Below, piece by piece: positions 20,507 to 31,093 of a DNA stretch of 64,000 bases. The DNA comes from Prosthecodimorpha staleyi (GTDB taxonomy: Bacteria > Pseudomonadota > Alphaproteobacteria > Rhizobiales > Ancalomicrobiaceae): assembly GCF_018729455.1 (NCBI RefSeq), contig NZ_JAHHZF010000005.1, forward strand, positions 124,001-188,000, written 5' to 3'. Below the pieces are notes generated by a model. The model saw only the letters and a program-made list of their open reading frames with translations, was not told the origin of the DNA and searched no databases. The translations under genes were made by a program, and so were the position numbers. The stretch's first letter is position 1, and every line of letters begins with the position of its first letter.

Positions 20507-21730
20507 ATGCATCGCCCCACACTCGAAGACATCCAGGATGCCCAGCGGCTGATCGAGGGGGCGGTGATGCGCACCCCCTATCTACCGGCACCGCGGCTCT
20601 CCGACCTGACCGGCGCCCGGGTCTCGGTCAAATACGAGAACCTGCAGGTCACCAATGCCTTCAAGGAGCGCGGCGCGCTGGTCAAGCTCCTGTCGCTGAC
20701 CGCGGATGAGCGCCGGCGCGGGGTCATCGCCATGTCGGCCGGCAACCATGCCCAGGCGGTCGCCTATCACGCGACCCGGCTCGGCATCCCGTCGACCATC
20801 GTGATGCCGAAGACCACCCCGCATGTGAAGGTGACGGCGACGCGCGGCTTCGGCGCCCGGGTGGTGCTGAAGGGCGAGACGGTCGCCGACGCGCAGGTCG
20901 AGGCCGAGAGGATCGCGGCCGAGACCGGGGTCGTCTGGGTTCACCCCTATGACGATTTCGATGTCGTGCGCGGACAAGGCACGATCGCGCTCGAAATACT
21001 GGCCGACGATCCGGATATCGACATCCTGGTGGTGCCGGTCGGCGGCGGCGGACTGGTCTCCGGCATGGCGATCGCCGCCAAGGCGCTGAAGCCGTCGATC
21101 GAGATCGTCGGCGTCGAAACCCAGCTCTATCCGGCCATGTGGTGCGCCTTGAAGGGACTGCCGATCAAGGTCGGCGGCACGACGCTCGCCGAGGGCATCG
21201 CGGTGCGCAATGTCGGCGCGCTGACGCTCGACATCTGCCGCGACCTGCTCGACGAAGTCGTGCTGGTCGACGAGGTCCATATCGAGCGGGCCGTGAACGC
21301 CTATCTGACGCTGCAGAAGACCATGGCGGAGGGGGCGGCGGGCGCCGGCCTCGCCGCGCTGATGACGACGCCGGAGCGGTTCCAGGGCCGCAATGTCGGG
21401 CTTGTCCTGTGCGGCGGCAACATCGACCCGCGCATCCTGGCCTCGATCATGGTCCGCGAACTCGCCCGCGAGGAGCGGATCGTCGGCATCCGGCTGATCA
21501 TCCCGGACCGGCCGGGCGTGCTCGGCGAGATCGCCACGATCATCGGCGACATGGGCGGCAACATCCTGGCGGTGGAGCACCACCGCACCATCCTGAAGGT
21601 GCCGGCCAAGGGCGCGACGCTCGATGTCGCCTTCGAAACCCGCGACGGCGGCCACGCCAACGAGATCATCGCGGCGCTCGAATCGCGCGCCTTCGTGGTC
21701 GAGCGGCGCGAGGCCCCCGACGAATTCTGA
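20507..21730 (+). CDS. ilvA: Threonine ammonia-lyase (threonine dehydratase) with ACT domain
   Basis: A PLP enzyme that deaminates threonine to 2-oxobutyrate. The PLP lysine is in the motif NAFKERGAL at about 48-56, the glycine-rich phosphate loop is [11 protein letters not shown], and the C-terminal 75 or so residues ([20 protein letters not shown]) are an ACT domain. At 407 residues with one ACT domain it belongs to the shorter TdcB/YgxA-like class rather than the 500-residue biosynthetic IlvA, so the symbol is tentative. The ATG at 20507 has GGAG five bases upstream; an earlier in-frame start overlaps the previous gene. Confidence 0.93.
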   Translation: MHRPTLEDIQDAQRLIEGAVMRTPYLPAPRLSDLTGARVSVKYENLQVTNAFKERGALVKLLSLTADERRRGVIAMSAGNHAQAVAYHATRLGIPSTIVMPKTTPHVKVTATRGFGARVVLKGETVADAQVEAERIAAETGVVWVHPYDDFDVVRGQGTIALEILADDPDIDILVVPVGGGGLVSGMAIAAKALKPSIEIVGVETQLYPAMWCALKGLPIKVGGTTLAEGIAVRNVGALTLDICRDLLDEVVLVDEVHIERAVNAYLTLQKTMAEGAAGAGLAALMTTPERFQGRNVGLVLCGGNIDPRILASIMVRELAREERIVGIRLIIPDRPGVLGEIATIIGDMGGNILAVEHHRTILKVPAKGATLDVAFETRDGGHANEIIAALESRAFVVERREAPDEF

Positions 21731-21852
21731 GATCTGCGGGAAATGGCGCCGCCGCGGCCACTTTCTCGCCGGCCGCGGATCTGTATGATTGTCTCGAATG
21801 GAGCCGCTTCGGATCGTCCCAGGCGGCCATCGGAAGGTCCGCCGTCCGTCCT

Positions 21853-22602
21853 ATGACGCAGCATCCCGTCGACGCCCCGCAATTCTACCTGACCGCGCCC
21901 GCGAGCTGCCCCTATCTGGCCGGCCGCCAGGAGCGCAAGGTGTTCACCCATCTGGTGGGCGAGCGGGCCGCGCAGCTCAACGATGTGCTGACTCAGGGCG
22001 GGTTCCGGCGCAGCCAGAACATCGCCTATCGGCCGGCCTGCGAGGCCTGCCGCGCCTGCGTCTCCGTACGCATCGCGGTCGAAGAATTCGATTGGCTGAA
22101 GAGCTTCAAGCGCACCATGCGCACCAACGAGGACCTGTTCGGCGCCGAGCAGCCCGCCGCGCCGACATCTGAGCAGTATTCCCTGTTCCGCCGCTATCTC
22201 GACGCGCGCCACGGCGACGGCGGCATGGCCGACATGACCGTGCTCGACTATGCGATGATGATCGAGGACACCCATGTCGATACCATGGTGGTCGAGTATC
22301 GCCGGCGCGGCATCGACACCGCCGTCACGGGACGTGGCACGGGACCGCTGCTTGGCACGGCCCTGACCGACATCCTCTCCGACGGCCTGTCGATGGTCTA
22401 TTCGTTCTACGATCCCGAACCCGGCTGGCGCGGCCTCGGTACCTACATGATCCTCGACCATGTCCGCCGTGCCATCGCCCACGGCCTGCAATATGTCTAT
22501 CTCGGCTATTGGGTCGCCGGCTCGCGCAAGATGGACTACAAGCGCCGCTTCCAACCGCTTGAATATCTGAGCCCGCAGGGCTGGAATCGGAAGCCCGAAT
22601 AG
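21853..22602 (+). CDS. bpt: Aspartate/glutamate leucyltransferase (Bpt)
   Basis: Transfers leucine from Leu-tRNA to N-terminal Asp or Glu of proteins, marking them for ClpAP through the N-degron pathway. The N-terminal Cys pattern [14 protein letters not shown] near 60 and the C-terminal block [18 protein letters not shown] followed by QPLEYL are those of the Ate/Bpt family. At 249 residues it is full length. The ATG at 21853 was taken because it gives the family N-terminus [15 protein letters not shown]; the open frame upstream is the shadow of ilvA. Confidence 0.95.
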   Translation: MTQHPVDAPQFYLTAPASCPYLAGRQERKVFTHLVGERAAQLNDVLTQGGFRRSQNIAYRPACEACRACVSVRIAVEEFDWLKSFKRTMRTNEDLFGAEQPAAPTSEQYSLFRRYLDARHGDGGMADMTVLDYAMMIEDTHVDTMVVEYRRRGIDTAVTGRGTGPLLGTALTDILSDGLSMVYSFYDPEPGWRGLGTYMILDHVRRAIAHGLQYVYLGYWVAGSRKMDYKRRFQPLEYLSPQGWNRKPE

Positions 22603-23042
22603 GCCGCCCATCGGTTCCGGGAAGACCGGCATCGCGCGTCGGAAAGGCCCGCACTGTCTCGGGACCCGGCACAGCGGAAGTCGCGACCGTTCCTGCATCT
22701 TCCCCGGCCGGACGGGCGGGAACCAATGCGGACCGCCTCAGTCTCCTTAGGTATGCCGGGACAGCAGGAACATCGGATTGGCAGGTGGACCGGGCCGGCG
22801 CCGTGCCGCGTGGCGTCATGCTCGCCAACCGGACCCACGAGCGGCGACGTCACCTCACGGCGCAGTGGCCGCCGTTTCCGCGGCAGTCCGGCCCTTGGAT
22901 GCCGCGCGGGATGCCGCCTTGCGGCTGTCCCACCGCGTCGACCGCGGCGAGGAGGCCCCAGCGCGGTCCGGTCACCACATCGGCGATACCCTGCCCCGAC
23001 GATCAGGCCGAGGGCTGACCCGCCCTTTGCGAAAGGCCCGCT
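22603..23042. other. Gap between bpt and a hypothetical gene
   Basis: A GC-rich stretch in which every open frame is Arg/Pro-rich and looks like a chance reading. Near 23020-23035 a short hairpin (CCTTT/AAAGG) could end the minus-strand gene that follows. I see no RNA gene. It may be the remnant of a lost gene. Confidence 0.4.
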
Positions 23043-23477
23043 TCAGGACGCCTTGGACGGCAGGAAGCGGGAGAAGAAGCCCGAGGGGGAACCGGTCCGA
23101 CCCGCGTCGCCATGGCGGCGTGGCGGGCGATCGCTGACCGTAGCCATAGCCTTCAGGTCGGCGACCACGTCGGGCGACGAACGGGCGACGAACTTGCGGC
23201 CGTCATGCAGCACGACCACGAAGACGCGTTCATGGCGGAAGCTCTGGTCGAGCAGTTTGTCCAGGCTCTGGCCGACGCGGCGCAGCCAGCGATCGAGATA
23301 GGCCGACACGTTGCCTTCGCTGTGCTCGGCACATCCCGCTACCGCATTCTGCAGTGCAATATCTTCAACGTCACCATTGGCGCAGGTCAAACGCAAGACG
23401 GGGCGACCCGTCGCGCTCCGACGAATACGTACCACCCCCGGTGCAAAATCGCCCAATACGATTTCGATGGCAGACAT
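23043..23477 (-). CDS. Unrecognised protein
   Basis: A 144-residue soluble protein, not recognised. It starts with a beta-rich part (MSAIEIVLGDFAPGVVRIRR), contains an amphipathic YLDRWLRRVGQSLDKLLDQ helix near 65-83 and a strand HERVFVVVLHDGRKFVARS, and ends in a basic tail. I took the ATG at 23477 (GAGG upstream); an upstream in-frame start would add 34 residues from a more AT-rich region. Flanking bases 23500-23700 are AT-rich and may be its promoter. Confidence 0.6.
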   Translation of the reverse strand: MSAIEIVLGDFAPGVVRIRRSATGRPVLRLTCANGDVEDIALQNAVAGCAEHSEGNVSAYLDRWLRRVGQSLDKLLDQSFRHERVFVVVLHDGRKFVARSSPDVVADLKAMATVSDRPPRRHGDAGRTGSPSGFFSRFLPSKAS

Positions 23478-23874
23478 CGGAATGCCCTCAACGTCGCGCT
23501 GAATACGCTGCGCGGCTCCGATCTTACAAAGGTACGACGAGTTTCGGATTCGCGATTCGTTGAATGAGGATATCCACAAGGATATTTACTTTACAATGCG
23601 GCAAGTGCCGATGTGGTAAAGGTTTTTTCTGAACTCCACAGACGTTCTTCCGTTCACTGAGTGTTCTGTTCGGGACAACAACCAGAATTCCAAGGATAGC
23701 GGCTGGCGACTCGAGGTTCCGTGCGTCGTTCCGCTCGCGAGACGGTGACATTCTCAATCGAGCATGAATAGCCATGCGTCGGAATCCCTGCCCTGTTCGG
23801 CAAGCACTTGACGCAACGGGCATCGATTGATTCGCGATCTGGCGGGCAGCCGAATTCGGACCGGCCGTTCGGGC
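23478..23874. other. AT-richer spacer beyond parC
   Basis: Bases 23560-23660 are AT-rich and probably carry a promoter for the minus-strand gene at 23043-23477. No coding region is convincing. Confidence 0.4.
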
Positions 23875-23961
23875 GTTGTCGAACCGGTTCGATACTCCGA
23901 CGCCTCAGGCGTCATCGAACCGGTTCGATACTCAGACGCCTCAGGCGTTGTCGAACCGGTT
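23875..23961. repeat. 36-bp tandem repeat of the parC 3' end
   Basis: Two 36-bp units (23875-23910 and 23911-23946, differing at three positions) plus a partial third unit (23947-23961) that is the end of parC itself. Each full unit contains the palindrome GACGCCTCAGGCGTC. On the minus strand the copies repeat the codons for NRFD and the parC stop region. Confidence 0.9.
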
Positions 23962-26220
23962 GGTGGCCGGAAAGCCGCGCGGCGGCAGGCGGCCGGCATC
24001 GGCGCGGTTGCCGAGCCAATCCTTCAGGTCGTCGAGCGAGCGCGTGAAGCTCGATCCGCCGGAACTGGTCCAGACCAGCCCCTCGGCGCCGTTGAAGCAT
24101 TTGAGATCGGCCAGACCGCCATCCTTGAAGCGCTGCAGGCGCACGCCGGAACCGCGCGCCATCTCGGCGACCTGCTCGATGGGGAAGACCAGGAACTTGC
24201 GATTGTCGCCGATCGTCGCGACATGGGTCGCGCCCGGCGGCACGGTGCGCACCAGGCGGACCTCGTCCTTGGCCGCGACATTGACCACCTGGCGCCCCTT
24301 GCGGGTCTGCGCCACCACCTCGGCCTCGGGCACGATGAAGCCCTTGCCCTCGCGCGTGGCGACCAGCAGGCGGCGGTCCGGGCGATGGACGAAGACATCC
24401 AGCACGTCCTGGTCCTCGTCGAGATCGACCTGGATGCGGATCGGCTCGCCATGGCCGCGCCCGCCCGGCAGCTTGGAGGCATCGAGCGTGAAGACGCGGC
24501 CGGCGGTTGAGAAGACGACAATCTTGTCGGTGGTCTCCGCCTTGAAGGCGACCCGGAGCTTGTCGCCCTGCTTGAAGTCGAGCCGCGCGAAATCGTCGAG
24601 ATGGCCCTTCAGGGCGCGGATCCAGCCCTTCTCGGAGACCACAACGGTGATCGCCTCGCGCTCGATCATCGCTTCCTTGATGTCCTCCTGGGCGTGGCCG
24701 GGCGCATCCGCGAAGGTCGTGCGGCGCTTGCCGAGCTTGGTCTCCGGTCCGAAGGTGGCGGCGACCTCGCGGATCTGCAGCGCGACCACCTTCCACTGCT
24801 TGTCGACCGAGGCCAGCAGGTCGCGGATCTGCCCGGCCTCGATGGTCAGCGCCTCGTGCTCCTTGCGGATCTCGAATTCCTCGAGCTTGCGCAGGTTGCG
24901 CAGCCGCATGTCGAGGATCGCATTGGCCTGGACGTCGGTCAGGTCGAAGCGGGCCATCAGCACCTGCTTCGGCTCGTCTTCCTCGCGGATGATGCGGATC
25001 ACCTCGTCGATGTTCAGATAGGCGATCAGCAGGCCGCCGAGGATTTCGAGCCGCTTCTCGATCACGCCGAGCCGGTGGCGCGAGCGGCGCAGCAGCACCT
25101 CGCGGCGGTGGTCGAGCCATTCGACCAGCACGTCCTTGAGGCCCATCACCTTTGGGACGATGCCGCCCGACAGGACGTTCATGTTGAGGGAAATGCGGCT
25201 TTCGAGCTCGGACAGCTTGAAGACCGATTCCATCATCAGGCCGGGCTCGACATTGCGGCTCTTGGGCACGAAGACGACGCGCACATCCTCGGCGGATTCG
25301 TCGCGCACGTCGTCGACCAGCGGCAATTTGCGCTCGTTGATCAGGTCGGCCAGTTTCTCGATCAGGCGGCTCTTGGCGACCTGGTAGGGGATTTCGGTGA
25401 CCACCACCACCCAGGTGCCGCGGCCCTGATCCTCGGTGTGCCAGCGCGCCCGGACCCGGAAGGCGCCGCGTCCCGTCCGGTAGCTCTCCAGGATCGAGGC
25501 GCGGCTTTCGACGATGATGCCGCCGGTCGGGAAGTCCGGCCCGGGCACGATCTCGACCAGGTCCTCGATACCGGTCTCCGGTGCCTCGATCAGCTTCAGG
25601 GCGGCGCGACACAGCTCATGCGCATTGTGCGGCGGGATCGAGGTCGCCATGCCGACGGCGATGCCGGACGAGCCGTTGGCGAGCAGGTTCGGGAAGGCGC
25701 CGGGCAGCACGACCGGCTCCTCCTCGGAGCCGTCATAGGTCGGGCGGAAATCGACCGCGTCCTCGTCGATGCCTTCGAGGAGGAGCGCCGCCACCTCGGT
25801 CAGCCGCGCCTCGGTGTAGCGCATGGCGGCCGGGTTATCGCCGTCGATATTGCCGAAATTGCCCTGCCCGTCGACCAGCGGATAGCGCTGCGCGAAATCC
25901 TGCGCGAGCCGCACCATGGCGTCGTAGACCGACTGGTCGCCGTGCGGATGGAACTTGCCGATCACGTCGCCGACGACGCGGGCGCATTTCTTGAAGGCCG
26001 AGCCGGGATCGAGCCGCAACGCCCGCATGGCGTAGAGCAGGCGCCGGTGCACCGGCTTCAGCCCGTCGCGCACGTCCGGTAGCGCGCGATGCATGATGGT
26101 CGACAGGGCATAGGCGAGGTAGCGCTCTTCCAGCGCGTCGCGCAGATTGACCGGCAGCACCTCGCCGCCCGGCCCGCTCTCGTCGCCGCCATCGGACGGC
26201 GGAATCACCCTGTTTCCCAT
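23941..26220 (-). CDS. parC: DNA topoisomerase IV subunit A
   Basis: The cleavage-rejoining subunit that decatenates daughter chromosomes. The catalytic tyrosine is Y135 in [10 protein letters not shown]. The quinolone-pocket region reads [19 protein letters not shown], with the QSVYD and RLAQ forms usual for ParC. At 759 residues with a degenerate C-terminal beta-pinwheel it fits alphaproteobacterial ParC rather than GyrA. recO lies just upstream on the same strand. Its final codons are the first unit of a tandem repeat that continues past the stop. Confidence 0.96.
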   Translation of the reverse strand: MGNRVIPPSDGGDESGPGGEVLPVNLRDALEERYLAYALSTIMHRALPDVRDGLKPVHRRLLYAMRALRLDPGSAFKKCARVVGDVIGKFHPHGDQSVYDAMVRLAQDFAQRYPLVDGQGNFGNIDGDNPAAMRYTEARLTEVAALLLEGIDEDAVDFRPTYDGSEEEPVVLPGAFPNLLANGSSGIAVGMATSIPPHNAHELCRAALKLIEAPETGIEDLVEIVPGPDFPTGGIIVESRASILESYRTGRGAFRVRARWHTEDQGRGTWVVVVTEIPYQVAKSRLIEKLADLINERKLPLVDDVRDESAEDVRVVFVPKSRNVEPGLMMESVFKLSELESRISLNMNVLSGGIVPKVMGLKDVLVEWLDHRREVLLRRSRHRLGVIEKRLEILGGLLIAYLNIDEVIRIIREEDEPKQVLMARFDLTDVQANAILDMRLRNLRKLEEFEIRKEHEALTIEAGQIRDLLASVDKQWKVVALQIREVAATFGPETKLGKRRTTFADAPGHAQEDIKEAMIEREAITVVVSEKGWIRALKGHLDDFARLDFKQGDKLRVAFKAETTDKIVVFSTAGRVFTLDASKLPGGRGHGEPIRIQVDLDEDQDVLDVFVHRPDRRLLVATREGKGFIVPEAEVVAQTRKGRQVVNVAAKDEVRLVRTVPPGATHVATIGDNRKFLVFPIEQVAEMARGSGVRLQRFKDGGLADLKCFNGAEGLVWTSSGGSSFTRSLDDLKDWLGNRADAGRLPPRGFPATNRFDNA

Positions 26221-26272
26221 ATGTTCCCGTTACGCCATCTCCCCCCGAAGGGCAAGCCTGGACGCCCCGCCG

Positions 26273-27016
26273 TCACGCACCGCCGGCGCCCCGCTGGATC
26301 AGCGCCAGCAGCCGGTCGCGCGTCTCGGGCAGGTCGCGCCCGCGCTCCTGCGCGGCATGGCGGGCGAGAAAATGGCCGGTCAGCCGGAATCCGGCCGCAA
26401 GATCGGCCCCGTCCGGCGGCGGATGGTTCGACCCGTCCGCCGGCGCCAGGAAAGCGGGCAGCGGCAACAGCCGGTCGGCGAAGGGCGCGCCGGCCTCCCG
26501 GCTGGCGGCCCGGCCGGTCTTCGGGCTGACCCAGGCCAGATCGCGCGTCGCCCCGGTCAGGGCGCAGGCGGACAGATCCAGCCCGATGCCGAGCCCTTCG
26601 AGCAGCATCAGTTCGAAGCGCACGACGAGTTCGCCGGTCTCGACCGGGTCGCCGATGCGGTCGAGCACCTCGTCGAGGGCGGCATAGAGCTCGGGATGCG
26701 GGTCGCGTTCCGAGACGAGCCGGAGCAGCGCCGCGAGGGTCTGCGCCGCCAAGAGCGCGATCGGGCTCTCCATGAAGCCGGCGGCGCGGAAGCCGATCGG
26801 CTCGACCGCGTAGCTGCCGAGATGCTCGTCGAGCCGCGCGCGCCAGACGAGGCGCAGGCGGTTGCCGGTCTGCAGCGCGGCGGCGAGCTTCTGCGAGCGC
26901 GCGCCGCGCACGAGACCCAGATGCCGCCCCCGTTCGCGCGTCATCGCCTCCAGCACGGCGTGGGATTCGCCCTGCCGGCGCAGGCCGAGCACGATCGCCT
27001 CGTCGGTCCACTCCAT
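26273..27016 (-). CDS. recO: DNA repair protein RecO
   Basis: A recombination mediator that loads RecA with RecR. The N-terminal OB fold begins MEWTDEAIVLGLRRQGESHAV, followed by the SFAD-like EPIGFRAAG segment and the helical C-terminal half with FELMLLEGLGIGLDL at about 151-165. At 247 residues it is full length. It is 52 bases upstream of parC on the same strand, probably in one operon. Confidence 0.95.
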   Translation of the reverse strand: MEWTDEAIVLGLRRQGESHAVLEAMTRERGRHLGLVRGARSQKLAAALQTGNRLRLVWRARLDEHLGSYAVEPIGFRAAGFMESPIALLAAQTLAALLRLVSERDPHPELYAALDEVLDRIGDPVETGELVVRFELMLLEGLGIGLDLSACALTGATRDLAWVSPKTGRAASREAGAPFADRLLPLPAFLAPADGSNHPPPDGADLAAGFRLTGHFLARHAAQERGRDLPETRDRLLALIQRGAGGA

Positions 27017-27099
27017 GGCGCCAGTCTATCCGGCCGGCCCGTCCGGCAGAAGGCGGGCGGCGGACACGATACGGGCATCGGTTGCCGTTGCCGGATCGG

Positions 27100-28341
27100 T
27101 CACGGACGCGGCCCCTCCCCGGCGACCGCGTCGATCAGGTCAAGCCAGGGCCTGACCCCGATCCGGGCACGGTCGTAGCGCGCCGCGATGGTCTCGCGCG
27201 CCGCCCCGCGCAGGGCCGTGAAATCCGCCGGCCGCCGGCAGGCCGCCGCCATGGTGTCGGCCAGTGCCGCGCGATCGAAGAAGTCGACCAGCAGGCCGTT
27301 GCGGCCGTGCTCGACCACCTCTTGGACCGGGGCGGTCGCCGAGCCGATCACCAGAGCTTCCACCGCCATAGCCTCGAACAGCGACCAGGAGGCGACGAAC
27401 GGATAGGTCAGATAGACATGCGCCGCACCGGCCCGGATCGCATCGAGCATGCGGCCATGCGGCAGGGTACCGACGAAATGCACGCGGCGCGGATCGACCG
27501 CATCCGCGATCTCGGCCCAGAAGATGTCGCGCCAGGTCCGGCCCTCGGGCGGCGGCGTGCCGTAGCCCTTGCCGTCGGCGGCACCGATCAGCACCACCTC
27601 GGCCTCCGGCACCGCGGCCAGGAAAGCCGGCAGCGCGCGGACGAAGACATGCGCGCCGCGCAGCGGCTCGAAGCGGCGGTTGACGAAGGTGACGAAGGGC
27701 GTCGTTCGATCGAGGATGCGGCCGTCCGGCAGCGCGAAGCGGGCGGCGGGATCGGGCCGGATCGCGGCGAGGTCGACGCCCTCGTGGATGACATGGGCAT
27801 CGCGCGCGAGCCGCGGCGGCAGCATCGACACCTGGAACCGGCTCGGGGCAACGACCGCGTCGGCCTCGGCCAGCGCCAGCAGCATCGAGGCGTTCTTGGC
27901 GTGGACGCGGCAGAGCTCGTCCAAGGTCTCCTTGGCGAATTCCCGATCGAAACCGACATCGCCGCCGCGGCTGCGGTAGTAGAACTCGGCATATTCGATG
28001 CGCCGCGCCGCCGGGAAAATCTCGCCGAGGAACAGCGTCTCGCCCCAGCCCGGATGGCCGACGATGACATCCGGCGCGAAACCCTTGGCCTTCAGCGCCT
28101 CCGCGGCCCGCGCCGCCGCCCGCCCGCGCAGGAAATCGGCCTCGGCCCGGACCGCCGGCTCGAAGATGCCCTTGGTCGTGCCGCGCTTCAGCCCCCAGCG
28201 CATGATCGGCACGCCCGGCACCCCCGGCGCCCCGTCCTGCGCGATCGCCGCCACCCGGTCCCCGCGCGCGCGCAGGGCTTCGGCCAGAAAACCGAACTGG
28301 CCGGGGAAGTTGTTGTGCACCAGGAGGACGGAGAGCGGCAT
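27100..28341 (-). CDS. Glycosyltransferase family 4 protein
   Basis: A 413-residue GT-B glycosyltransferase. The N-terminal domain starts SVLLVHNNFPGQFGFLAEAL, the linker is HVIHEGVDLAAIRPD, and the C-terminal nucleotide-sugar domain has the GT4 EX7E-like segment SWSLFEAMAVEALVIGS followed by APVQEVVEHGRNG. The acceptor is unknown. It is inserted between era and recO, which many relatives keep adjacent, but its base composition matches its surroundings. Confidence 0.9.
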   Translation of the reverse strand: MPLSVLLVHNNFPGQFGFLAEALRARGDRVAAIAQDGAPGVPGVPIMRWGLKRGTTKGIFEPAVRAEADFLRGRAAARAAEALKAKGFAPDVIVGHPGWGETLFLGEIFPAARRIEYAEFYYRSRGGDVGFDREFAKETLDELCRVHAKNASMLLALAEADAVVAPSRFQVSMLPPRLARDAHVIHEGVDLAAIRPDPAARFALPDGRILDRTTPFVTFVNRRFEPLRGAHVFVRALPAFLAAVPEAEVVLIGAADGKGYGTPPPEGRTWRDIFWAEIADAVDPRRVHFVGTLPHGRMLDAIRAGAAHVYLTYPFVASWSLFEAMAVEALVIGSATAPVQEVVEHGRNGLLVDFFDRAALADTMAAACRRPADFTALRGAARETIAARYDRARIGVRPWLDLIDAVAGEGPRP

Positions 28342-28376
28342 GGCGGGTCGAGCCTAACCGATCCGGACGACCGCCG

Positions 28377-29375
28377 TCACTCGGTCGGGAACTCCAACCC
28401 CATCTCGCGGTAGCGTTCCGGGTCGTCGGACCAGTTCTCGCGCACCTTCACGAACAGGAACAGGTGCACCGGCTTCTCGGCGATCTCGGCGATCTCCTCG
28501 CGCGCGGCCATCGAGATGGCCTTGATGGTCTGGCCCTTCTCGCCGAGTACGATACGCTTCTGGCTTTCGCGCGCGACGTAGATGACCTGCTCGATGCGGA
28601 TCGAGCCGTTGCGCATCTGCTTCCACTGCTCGGTCTCCACGGTCGATTCGTAGGGCAGTTCGTCGTGGAGACGCAGGAAGACCTTCTCGCGGGTGACCTC
28701 GGCGGCGAGCTGGCGCAGCGGCAGGTCGGAGATCTGGTCCTCCGGATAGAGCCAGGGTCCGGTCGGCACATGCCGGCCGAACCAGGCCAGCACGTCCTGG
28801 ACGCCGTCGCCGTTCATCGCCGAGACCATGAACACCGCCTCGAAGGCGGCCTTGGCGCTGGCCTGCGCGGCGAGCGCCAGGAGCGCGTCGCGGCGGAGCA
28901 GGTCGATCTTGTTGAGGATCAGCACCTTCGGCTGGCGCACTTCGGCGAGGCGCTCGAGTACGGCCAGCGCGCCGTCGTCGAGACCCTTCTTGGCGTCGAT
29001 CAGCAGCGCGACCAGATCGGCATCGGCCGCCCCGCCCCAGGCGGAGGTGACCATGGCGCGGTCGAGCCGGCGGCGCGGCCGGAAGATGCCGGGCGTGTCG
29101 ACGAAGATGACCTGCGCGCCGTCCTGCATGGCGATGCCGCGGATCAGGTTGCGGGTCGTCTGCACCTTGTGGGTGACGATCGAGACCTTGGCGCCGACGA
29201 GCTGGTTGAGCAGGGTCGACTTGCCGGCATTGGGCGCACCGATCAGGGCGACGAAACCGGCCCGCGTCGAAGACGCCGCCGCCTCGGCCCGACGCAGCGC
29301 CGCCTTGGCCTTCTTGTTGAGCGGTACCGGCTCGAAATCGTCGTCGGCGGAGATGTCTTCGGGCTCTTCGGCCAT
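28377..29375 (-). CDS. era: GTPase Era
   Basis: A 16S rRNA-binding GTPase needed for 30S assembly. G1 is GAPNAGKST at 46-54, G3 is DTPG, G4 is NKID, and the KH domain holds VIYVARESQKRIVLGEKGQT and the following IKAIS. The 332-residue form has a 38-residue charged N-terminal extension compared with the E. coli protein. The ATG at 29375 was chosen; the open frame upstream is Arg-rich and unconserved. It follows rnc, the usual lepB-rnc-era order. Confidence 0.97.
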   Translation of the reverse strand: MAEEPEDISADDDFEPVPLNKKAKAALRRAEAAASSTRAGFVALIGAPNAGKSTLLNQLVGAKVSIVTHKVQTTRNLIRGIAMQDGAQVIFVDTPGIFRPRRRLDRAMVTSAWGGAADADLVALLIDAKKGLDDGALAVLERLAEVRQPKVLILNKIDLLRRDALLALAAQASAKAAFEAVFMVSAMNGDGVQDVLAWFGRHVPTGPWLYPEDQISDLPLRQLAAEVTREKVFLRLHDELPYESTVETEQWKQMRNGSIRIEQVIYVARESQKRIVLGEKGQTIKAISMAAREEIAEIAEKPVHLFLFVKVRENWSDDPERYREMGLEFPTE

Positions 29376-29467
29376 GGGTCGTGTCCGTTCCGGATCTGAT
29401 GAGGCGCCGGTCCGGCGGATCATATCGCGATCGGACGGCGCAGTCGTGGGATGAATGGGCGGAGGTC

Positions 29468-30190
29468 TCAGCGCTCGGACGCCGCGACGATCGGGCCGTC
29501 TTCCGACCACAGACCCTCACGCACCAGAATGGCGGTGGCGGCGTTCTGCTCCGCCTCGCGTTTGGAGCGCCCGCGGCCTTCGGCGCCTTCGAGACCGGAG
29601 AGATCGACCGCGATGGTGAATTCCGGATCGTGATCGGGTCCGCAGCGGCCGACCTCGCGATAGACCGGTGCCGGAAGTCCGCGGCCCTGGACCCACTCCT
29701 GCAGCGTCGTCTTGGCATCGCGCAGCGGACCGCGCGCGGACATCATCATATCGCGCCAGTGCCGCTCGACGAAGGCGCAGGCCGGCTCGAAGCCGCCGTC
29801 AAGATAGATCGCGGCGATCAGCGCCTCGGTCACGTCGCCGAGGATGGCGGTGCGGTTGCGGCCGCCGGTCTGGGCCTCGCCGGCGCCCAGCCGCATCACG
29901 GCGCCGAGTTCGAGCCGGCGGCCGACCTCCGCGCAAGTCTCCCGCTTGACCAGCGCATTCAGCCGGCGGGCGAGCTCGCCCTCCTCCGCGCGCGGATAGG
30001 TCTCGTAGGCCATGGCGGCGACGGACAGGGCCAGCACCCGATCGCCGAGAAATTCGAGCCGCTGGTAGCTGTCGGCCGGGTTGGAGGTTGCGCTGGTGTG
30101 GGTCAGGGCGCGCGTCAGCAGCTTCCGATCGGCAAAGCCGTAGCCGATGCGCGCTTCCAGCGCCGCCAGCGGTTCCATACCCTGCGCCAT
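29468..30190 (-). CDS. rnc: Ribonuclease III
   Basis: A dsRNA endonuclease for rRNA and mRNA processing. The signature RLEFLGDRVLALSVA near 44-58 and the second metal-site stretch ILGDVTEALIAAIYLDGG are present, then a C-terminal dsRNA-binding domain (TLQEWVQGRG ... GRGRSKREAEQNAA). At 240 residues it is full length. Its ATG overlaps the lepB stop by one base, so the two are translationally coupled. Confidence 0.97.
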   Translation of the reverse strand: MAQGMEPLAALEARIGYGFADRKLLTRALTHTSATSNPADSYQRLEFLGDRVLALSVAAMAYETYPRAEEGELARRLNALVKRETCAEVGRRLELGAVMRLGAGEAQTGGRNRTAILGDVTEALIAAIYLDGGFEPACAFVERHWRDMMMSARGPLRDAKTTLQEWVQGRGLPAPVYREVGRCGPDHDPEFTIAVDLSGLEGAEGRGRSKREAEQNAATAILVREGLWSEDGPIVAASER

Positions 30191-30963
30191 CAGAGCGTGC
30201 CGAGCAGGCGGTTCCAGCGGATCGACCAGGGCCAGTTCCAGAACTGCCAGGCAACGCCGTCGATCGAGAAGAAGATGATCTCGGCACGGCCGATCAGATT
30301 TTCAAACGGAACCGGACCGACATCGCGCGTAAAGCGGCTATCGGTGGAGTTGTCGCGGTTGTCGCCCATCATGAAATAGTGGCCGGCCGGAACGACATAT
30401 TCTTCGGTATTGTCGGCACTTCCGTCCTGATACATATCGAGAACGGTGTAGCTGACGCCGTTCGGCAAGGTCTCGCGGTAGCGTCGGATATGGAACGAGG
30501 TGCCGAACGCATCGGTCTCGACGAAATCCGCGACCGGCGTGCGCGGCACGGCCTCGCCGTTGATGTAAAGGATCGAGTGCTTCACCTGGATGCGGTCGCC
30601 GGGCAGGCCGATCAGCCGCTTGATGAAGTCGGTCCCCTCCTCCTTCGGATTGCGGAACACGATCACGTCGCCGCGCTTCGGCTCGCTCGCCCAGATGCGG
30701 CCGGAGAAGTTCGCGATCGGCGTCTGGAACCCGTTCAGCGGATTGCCGCCAAAGGAGAATTTCCCGTAGCCGTAGGAAAATTTCGAAACGAACAGATAGT
30801 CGCCGACCAGGAGCGTCGATTTCATCGAGCCCGACGGGATGCTGAACGGCTGGTAGAGGAAGGTGCGCACGAGCAGCGCGAGGATGAGTGCGTGGATGAC
30901 GACCTTGATGGTCTCGCCGACGCCGCCAGCCTGCTGGTCTTTTCCTGTTGTGGTCACGCTCAT
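30190..30963 (-). CDS. lepB: Signal peptidase I
   Basis: A membrane serine protease that removes Sec signal peptides. One TM helix lies at about 20-38; the catalytic serine is S46 in IPSGSMKSTL and the catalytic lysine lies in FIKRLIGLPGDRI near 115. The box GDNRDNSTDSRFTRDVGPV is intact. Of the two possible starts I chose the ATG at 30963 over a TTG five codons upstream. It heads the lepB-rnc-era cluster. Confidence 0.97.
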   Translation of the reverse strand: MSVTTTGKDQQAGGVGETIKVVIHALILALLVRTFLYQPFSIPSGSMKSTLLVGDYLFVSKFSYGYGKFSFGGNPLNGFQTPIANFSGRIWASEPKRGDVIVFRNPKEEGTDFIKRLIGLPGDRIQVKHSILYINGEAVPRTPVADFVETDAFGTSFHIRRYRETLPNGVSYTVLDMYQDGSADNTEEYVVPAGHYFMMGDNRDNSTDSRFTRDVGPVPFENLIGRAEIIFFSIDGVAWQFWNWPWSIRWNRLLGTL

Positions 30964-31093
30964 GCGCCTTTTTTCCAACCTCGCCCGTACCGGCCACGTG
31001 ATAGCCGGTCATGCCAGCCCCCGCAACCGCCCCCGGATGCCTCGTCTTTCGGGCGGATCGGCCGGACGGTCACATTCCTGTGGTCCCGCGCGC

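Noticed and set aside
22726-23301. 191-residue plus-strand open frame after bpt
   Set aside because: Arg-, Pro- and Ser-rich throughout and overlapping a more plausible minus-strand gene; no start site or family.
23878-23961. GGTTCGA motifs resembling a tRNA T-arm
   Set aside because: They belong to the 36-bp tandem repeat of the parC tail; no cloverleaf can be formed around them.
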